From positions 1 through 8,964 of the forward strand of contig JAMDAP010000137.1 in the NCBI GenBank assembly GCA_023484675.1: a stretch of 8,964 nucleotides of DNA, in the 5' to 3' direction. Of the stretch, positions 6,659 through 8,964 are shown in pieces; within the stretch, counting starts at the first letter, position 1; each line of letters opens with the position of its first letter. A model generated the notes under the pieces. The model did no database searches. It was not told the DNA's origin and saw only the letters and a list, made by a program, of their open reading frames with translations. Position numbers and translations under genes: made by a program. Source of the stretch: Bacillota bacterium (GTDB lineage: Bacteria > Bacillota_E > Symbiobacteriia > JAMDAP01).

Positions 6659-6910
6659 GTGCCGAAGTCCGCCATCATGTACGTCGTCCCCCTCTGACCG
6701 AAGTGCGCCGCAGCCCGGCGCTTCCTTTCGTCGAAAGGAGTCAAGTGGGAAGAGCGCAACATCCTGACTAACAGCCAGTACCGCGCCGAGATGCGGCAGT
6801 TGACCAATGTGAAGACGGTACCGGTGACGCTGATCGGCGACCAGCTCGTGGTTGGGTGGAACCAGAAGGCGTTTGCCGAGGCGATCGCCGAGGCCTTCGG
6901 AGCCGACTAA
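6659..6910 (+). CDS. Glutaredoxin-family selenoprotein, in-frame TGA as Sec in UPKC
   Basis: An 83-residue thioredoxin-fold protein of the glutaredoxin/NrdH-like family, expected to act as a cytoplasmic thiol-disulfide or glutathione-type reductant. Reading one frame from GTG 6659 gives MPKSAIMYVVPL, then TGA (6695-6697), then PKCAAARRFLSSKGVKWEER and on to TAA at 6910. The TGA falls exactly at the first Cys of the family's CPxC site, giving U-P-K-C at residues 13-16. Downstream hallmarks are intact: the cis-Pro loop (KTVPVTLIGDQ) and a VVGWN segment before the last helix. AAGGAGG sits 6 nt before the GTG, a TATAAT lies upstream and a strong terminator follows. Selenocysteine at this position is known in some clostridial glutaredoxin-like proteins. 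A nonsense mutation of a Cys codon is the alternative, and broken neighbours make that worth testing. Gene callers see only fragments here. Confidence 0.82.
6700..6738 (+). promoter_or_regulatory. Candidate bacterial SECIS hairpins after the TGA
   Basis: Two hairpins follow the TGA inside the coding region. The first (6700-6724) pairs GAAG-CGCCG with CGGCG-CTTC, with a 2-nt TG bulge in the 5' arm and loop CAGCC; its loop begins only 13 nt after the TGA. The second (6724-6738) pairs CCTTTC with GAAAGG around the loop GTC, which begins 32 nt after the TGA. As I recall the bacterial SECIS model, it asks for a small loop with an early G, a 4-16 bp stem and 16-37 nt from the UGA to the loop. The second hairpin fits this and the first has the U-containing bulge. 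The two share base 6724, so they can stack but not fully coexist. Confidence 0.55.
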
Positions 6911-6929
6911 GTCGTGCGCCCTCTGTCGT

Positions 6930-7133
6930 TCAAGTCTTGAAGCCAAAACAGGAACCCCGCGGCATGCCGCGGGGTTGTCTTATCCCAAGAAAACCAGTGA
7001 ATAGACCGCCGGGGGAAGGAAAACGGAGCCGGCGGGCCAGCCAGACCGCCAAGGCAGCCCCAACTGCGATTACGGGCATCTGGGCAAGGGTCGTCAGGGC
7101 AGGCAGCCCAGCGCAAGAGGTGCGGGCCTCCAA
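6930..7133 (-). pseudogene. Unidentified fragment with one membrane-type helix
   Basis: The minus-strand frame from ATG 7133 encodes 67 residues including LTTLAQMPVIAVGAALAVWL followed by ARRLRF, a good transmembrane helix with a positive flank. Its last third runs through the palindrome at 6953-6976, so that part is probably not real coding. No ribosome binding site is evident. It may be the end of a lost membrane-protein gene, or chance. I do not recognise a family. Confidence 0.25.
6953..6976. terminator. Terminator after the glutaredoxin gene
   Basis: A perfect 24-bp palindrome with arms AACCCCGCGGC and GCCGCGGGGTT, 42 nt after the TAA. It is followed by GTCTTAT on the plus strand and CCTGTTTT on the minus strand, so it could stop transcription from either side. 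Confidence 0.8.
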
Positions 7134-7156
7134 GGTACAGGTTCGGCGTTGGATAG

Positions 7157-7249
7157 GCGCTCCAGGCCGACCTGCCGAACTTCTACCACGAGGAACCGCA
7201 GATGATGTTCGGGGAGGTCATCCTTAGCGCCGAGTACCGGGCAGACTGA
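7157..7249 (+). pseudogene. Possible C-terminal fragment of an unidentified protein
   Basis: After an in-frame TAG, thirty codons read ALQADLPNFYHEEPQMMFGE then VILSAEYRAD before a TGA at 7247-7249. The string has a balanced, protein-like composition unlike the Arg/Pro/Gly-rich noise of other frames here, and it ends at a proper stop. There is no start or ribosome binding site. It could be the tail of a gene whose body was deleted. Apart from this and the membrane-type fragment, I see nothing else in 6977-7304. Confidence 0.25.
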
Positions 7250-7304
7250 TCGAAGCAGGGCAAGGGGGCCGGCTCGCACCTCGCGCCAGCCCTACCCGGC
7301 CGGC

Positions 7305-7890
7305 TCAGCGCACCGTTAGCTCCACCACGTCGCCGTCGGCCAGGACGTGTCCCGGCCCCATGGCCTGGCCGGGGAAGCGGGCGCTGCGCCCGCTCACCCG
7401 GGCCTGCTGAAACCGCTCGAGCCAGGCGCGGTTAAGGGCGGCTACAAGGTCGCGGACGGTGCCCTCCGGCGGCAACACCACCGCCTCCGGCGAAACCGAC
7501 CTGCCCTTTGGGTTGCAATAGACACGCTTCAAGCCGCACACATCCCAGATCAGCCCGCGAACCTCTTCCAGCCCCTCGCCCGTGGCCACGGAACAGCGGG
7601 CAGAGGCGATGTCCCCCAGCGTCCTGGCCAAGACAGCCCAGCGACTCGCGGCGCCTTCCAGGTCGGCCTTGGTGGCAACGAGAGCCGACGGCAGATCCAG
7701 CCCGACCTCCACCGTCACTTCGTCGTAGACCTGACGAAAGTCCCGGGCCCCGTCCTCACTGAGAGGCGCCACGAAGAGGAGGGCATCCGCCTGGTGGACG
7801 CTCCTTGAGAACCTTGATGCGTTCGGCTCCCTCCAGGCCGACAATCCGGCGCTTGATGAGCCGTCGCATGTCTTGATGTGGCATCGGCAT
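7305..7890 (-). pseudogene. TGS-domain (DRG/Obg-like) GTPase, internally deleted and frameshifted
   Basis: The C-terminal part (7305 to about 7799) is clear. ADALLFVAPLSED follows the position of G3, VATKAD is the G4 guanine-specificity motif, CSVATGEG is G5-like, and from VYCNPKGRSVSPE to GHVLADGDVVELTV is a full TGS domain as in DRG-type GTPases. G1 (P-loop), G2 and G3 are absent. The likely true start is the ATG at 7890, with GGGAGG 8 nt upstream, encoding MPMPHQDMRRLIKRRIVG then LEGAERIKVLKE in another frame down to about 7801. The two parts abut at about 7800, so roughly a hundred residues or more of the G domain were lost and the frame changed. The C-terminal frame is open to a GTG at 7940, but that lies inside a terminator hairpin and is not a credible start. 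Without the P-loop the product cannot bind GTP normally. Confidence 0.75.
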
Positions 7891-7913
7891 GGCCACGACC
7901 TCCCTTCGGACAT

Positions 7914-7948
7914 AAAAAGGGCCACGGGCGCCTGACGCACCCGTAGCC
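7914..7948 (-). terminator. Rho-independent terminator on the minus strand
   Basis: On the minus strand GGCTACGGG pairs with CCCGTGGCC (9 bp with one G-U) around an 11-nt loop, followed by CTTTTT. It lies 17 nt past the stop of the 47-codon frame at 7965-8108 and 24 nt before the ATG of the GTPase gene. It may end the small upstream gene or act as an attenuator in the GTPase leader. Confidence 0.85.
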
Positions 7949-7964
7949 TTGTTCGTCCCTCTAA

Positions 7965-8108
7965 TTACAAGATCTGGGCCGGGTAGCGACTGCGCCTAAA
8001 AAAGGGCAGAAAAATCCCCTGGCAGTCGCATAGAGTCCCGACTTGCAAAGGTCCTTGACGAAGCAACCGACGCTGAGTCTCCTGATCCACCCACCCTGCA
8101 CTCGCCAC
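7965..8108 (-). CDS. Candidate 47-aa small protein with its own promoter and terminator
   Basis: GTG at 8108 is preceded by AAGGGAGGTGG with about 7 nt spacing, one of the best ribosome binding sites in the window. The product reads MASAGWVDQETQRRLLRQGP, LQVGTLCDCQGIFLPFFRRS, RYPAQIL. It has a charged N-terminal half, a C-D-C pair and a hydrophobic-basic tail, and no family I recognise. A promoter lies about 30 nt upstream and a terminator 17 nt downstream, so it would be a complete unit. A second inverted repeat (GCGACTGC...GCAGTCGC) lies inside it. Alternatives are a leader peptide for attenuation of the GTPase gene, a regulatory RNA, or another gene shortened by deletion. Confidence 0.45.
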   Translation of the reverse strand: MASAGWVDQETQRRLLRQGPLQVGTLCDCQGIFLPFFRRSRYPAQIL

Positions 8109-8142
8109 CCGGTCCACCTCCCTTGCGGCAACATCGGGCCTG

Positions 8143-8172
8143 ATTATAGAACAATGGGAAAATGGAGAGCAA
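8143..8172 (-). promoter_or_regulatory. Minus-strand promoter for the small ORF and GTPase leader
   Basis: TTGCTC (8172-8167) is followed after 18 nt by a perfect TATAAT (8148-8143). Transcription would start near 8136, giving about 28 nt before the GTG at 8108 and about 245 nt before the GTPase ATG. Confidence 0.6.
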
Positions 8173-8302
8173 CCATAGGAAGGAACTCCCACCCGACACG
8201 CAGAAACTGACGACTGATGTCAAAACGGGTGTCGGTAGGCAGCAGGGCGGTCCATCCGGCCGGCCGGGCGCCGCCGCCGGCACCGTCGGAGGAATGGCGG
8301 AA

Positions 8303-8964
8303 ATGGCTCAAGCCGAAGAGGCCTTGCGCGAGTTGGTCGGCTGGCTGAAAGGAGCACCCGACCTGCGGGTTCGTCTCAAGGGCAAGCTGGGGCAGCCCGA
8401 GCTGGAAGCAGCCCTGGACCAGTGGCTCTCCACCCTGCAGGAGATCCTGCTGTCCCTGCATACAACGGTGGAAGCGGTGTCCGAAGGGGCCGCCCTCACC
8501 TCGGCCCGGTCGGCCAACGCCACCAGCGAGGCGGCCACGGCAGCAACGGAGCTGGCTGAGGCCAGCCGCAACCTGAGCGAGATCGACCGCTCCATGGCAG
8601 AGATCGCCGACGCCGCGGGCCGGTCCTCGGAGGCCGCCGACCGCACCCATGCCCTGTCGGAGCAGGGAACCGAGGTCGTCGGCGAGATGGCTGGGTCCAT
8701 GGGCCTCCTGCAGGGGCAGCTGCAGACGGTGCAGCAGCAGATGGGCGCCCTGGCGCAGACGGTGAGCACCATCGGTGAGATCAGCCTGGCCATCGGCCGC
8801 ATCGCCAGCCAGACCAACCTGCTGGCCCTGAATGCAGCCATTGAGGCGGCCCGCGCCGGTGAGCACGGACGGGGCTTCGCCGTGGTGGCGGACGAGGTGC
8901 GCAAGCTGGCTGGCAGCGCCGCCCAATCGAGTCAGCAGATTGAGAAACTGGCCCAGGGCCTTAA
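8303..8964 (+). CDS. Soluble methyl-accepting chemotaxis protein, 3' end missing
   Basis: The frame is open to the right edge (220 codons) and continues outside. It encodes a chemoreceptor signalling domain that would form trimers of dimers with CheW and CheA. A long Ala/Ser/Glu-rich helix with the heptad pattern of methylation helices (about residues 60-160) leads to the conserved hairpin tip ([20 protein letters not shown], then [16 protein letters not shown], about 173-208). The return helix is cut off. There is no membrane segment or signal peptide, so the receptor appears cytoplasmic, and any sensing part must be the short N-terminus or lie beyond the edge. ATG at 8303 is chosen because GGAGGA lies 9 nt upstream. 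An ATG at 8162 is in frame, but the added 47 residues are Gly/Pro-rich and lack a good ribosome binding site. No plus-strand promoter is obvious. Confidence 0.88.
   Translation, partial: MAQAEEALRELVGWLKGAPDLRVRLKGKLGQPELEAALDQWLSTLQEILLSLHTTVEAVSEGAALTSARSANATSEAATAATELAEASRNLSEIDRSMAEIADAAGRSSEAADRTHALSEQGTEVVGEMAGSMGLLQGQLQTVQQQMGALAQTVSTIGEISLAIGRIASQTNLLALNAAIEAARAGEHGRGFAVVADEVRKLAGSAAQSSQQIEKLAQGL

Noticed and set aside
7268..7304. Repeated GGCCGGCTC near the GTPase 3' end
   Set aside because: The two copies are direct repeats and pair over only about 6 bp with no T-tract, so it is not a convincing terminator.
7914..8136. T-box or other known riboswitch in the GTPase leader
   Set aside because: A terminator and a long leader are present, but I could not find the T-box core (GGGTGGNACCGCG) or another class motif I know. 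AATTAGAGGGACGA is only a loose resemblance.
1..8964. CRISPR array, IS element, rRNA or tRNA genes
   Set aside because: No spaced repeats, transposase motifs, terminal inverted repeats or RNA-gene signatures were seen on either strand.

Overview
The window is a GC-rich piece (about two-thirds G+C by eye) from the end of a draft contig. Bases 1-12 are the tail of an Illumina adapter, and the last gene runs off the right edge. AGGAGG-type ribosome binding sites, GTG and TTG starts, a GPH sugar symporter and a likely selenocysteine codon suggest a high-GC Firmicute, perhaps Clostridia or a Symbiobacterium-like lineage. That placement is inference; no taxonomic marker gene is present.

Left third (80-3612) is a sugar-use locus. 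A GH4 6-phospho-beta-glucosidase and a PIG-L/LmbE deacetylase form a translationally coupled pair on the minus strand (TGATG junction). A GPH-family sugar:cation symporter diverges from them. Three copies of a 17-bp repeat lie between the two transcription units. A 10-bp-stem hairpin at 3645-3668 ends the symporter gene and is shared with the convergent regulator gene.

Middle (3686-5752) is a minus-strand drug/metabolite-export type operon. It has a strong sigma-70 promoter, an imperfect palindrome at the expected start of transcription, a fragment of an ABC ATPase, an ABC-2 permease lacking its first membrane helix, and an intact regulator with two tandem TetR DNA-binding domains. The ATPase gene and the start of the permease gene seem to have been lost by internal deletion, or collapsed in assembly.

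Right third (5876-8964) holds an intact Nudix hydrolase, a GNAT acetyltransferase remnant, a small glutaredoxin whose first redox Cys codon is TGA, two unidentified fragments, a TGS-domain GTPase that has lost its P-loop region, a possible 47-aa small-protein gene with its own promoter and terminator, and the start of a soluble methyl-accepting chemotaxis protein.

The most notable item is the 83-codon glutaredoxin at 6659-6910. It is open in one frame except for one TGA in the UPKC redox motif, and SECIS-like hairpins follow. It is best read as a selenoprotein that standard gene callers miss. The second theme is the number of broken genes between 5548 and 7890, which is either real local decay or an assembly artefact.
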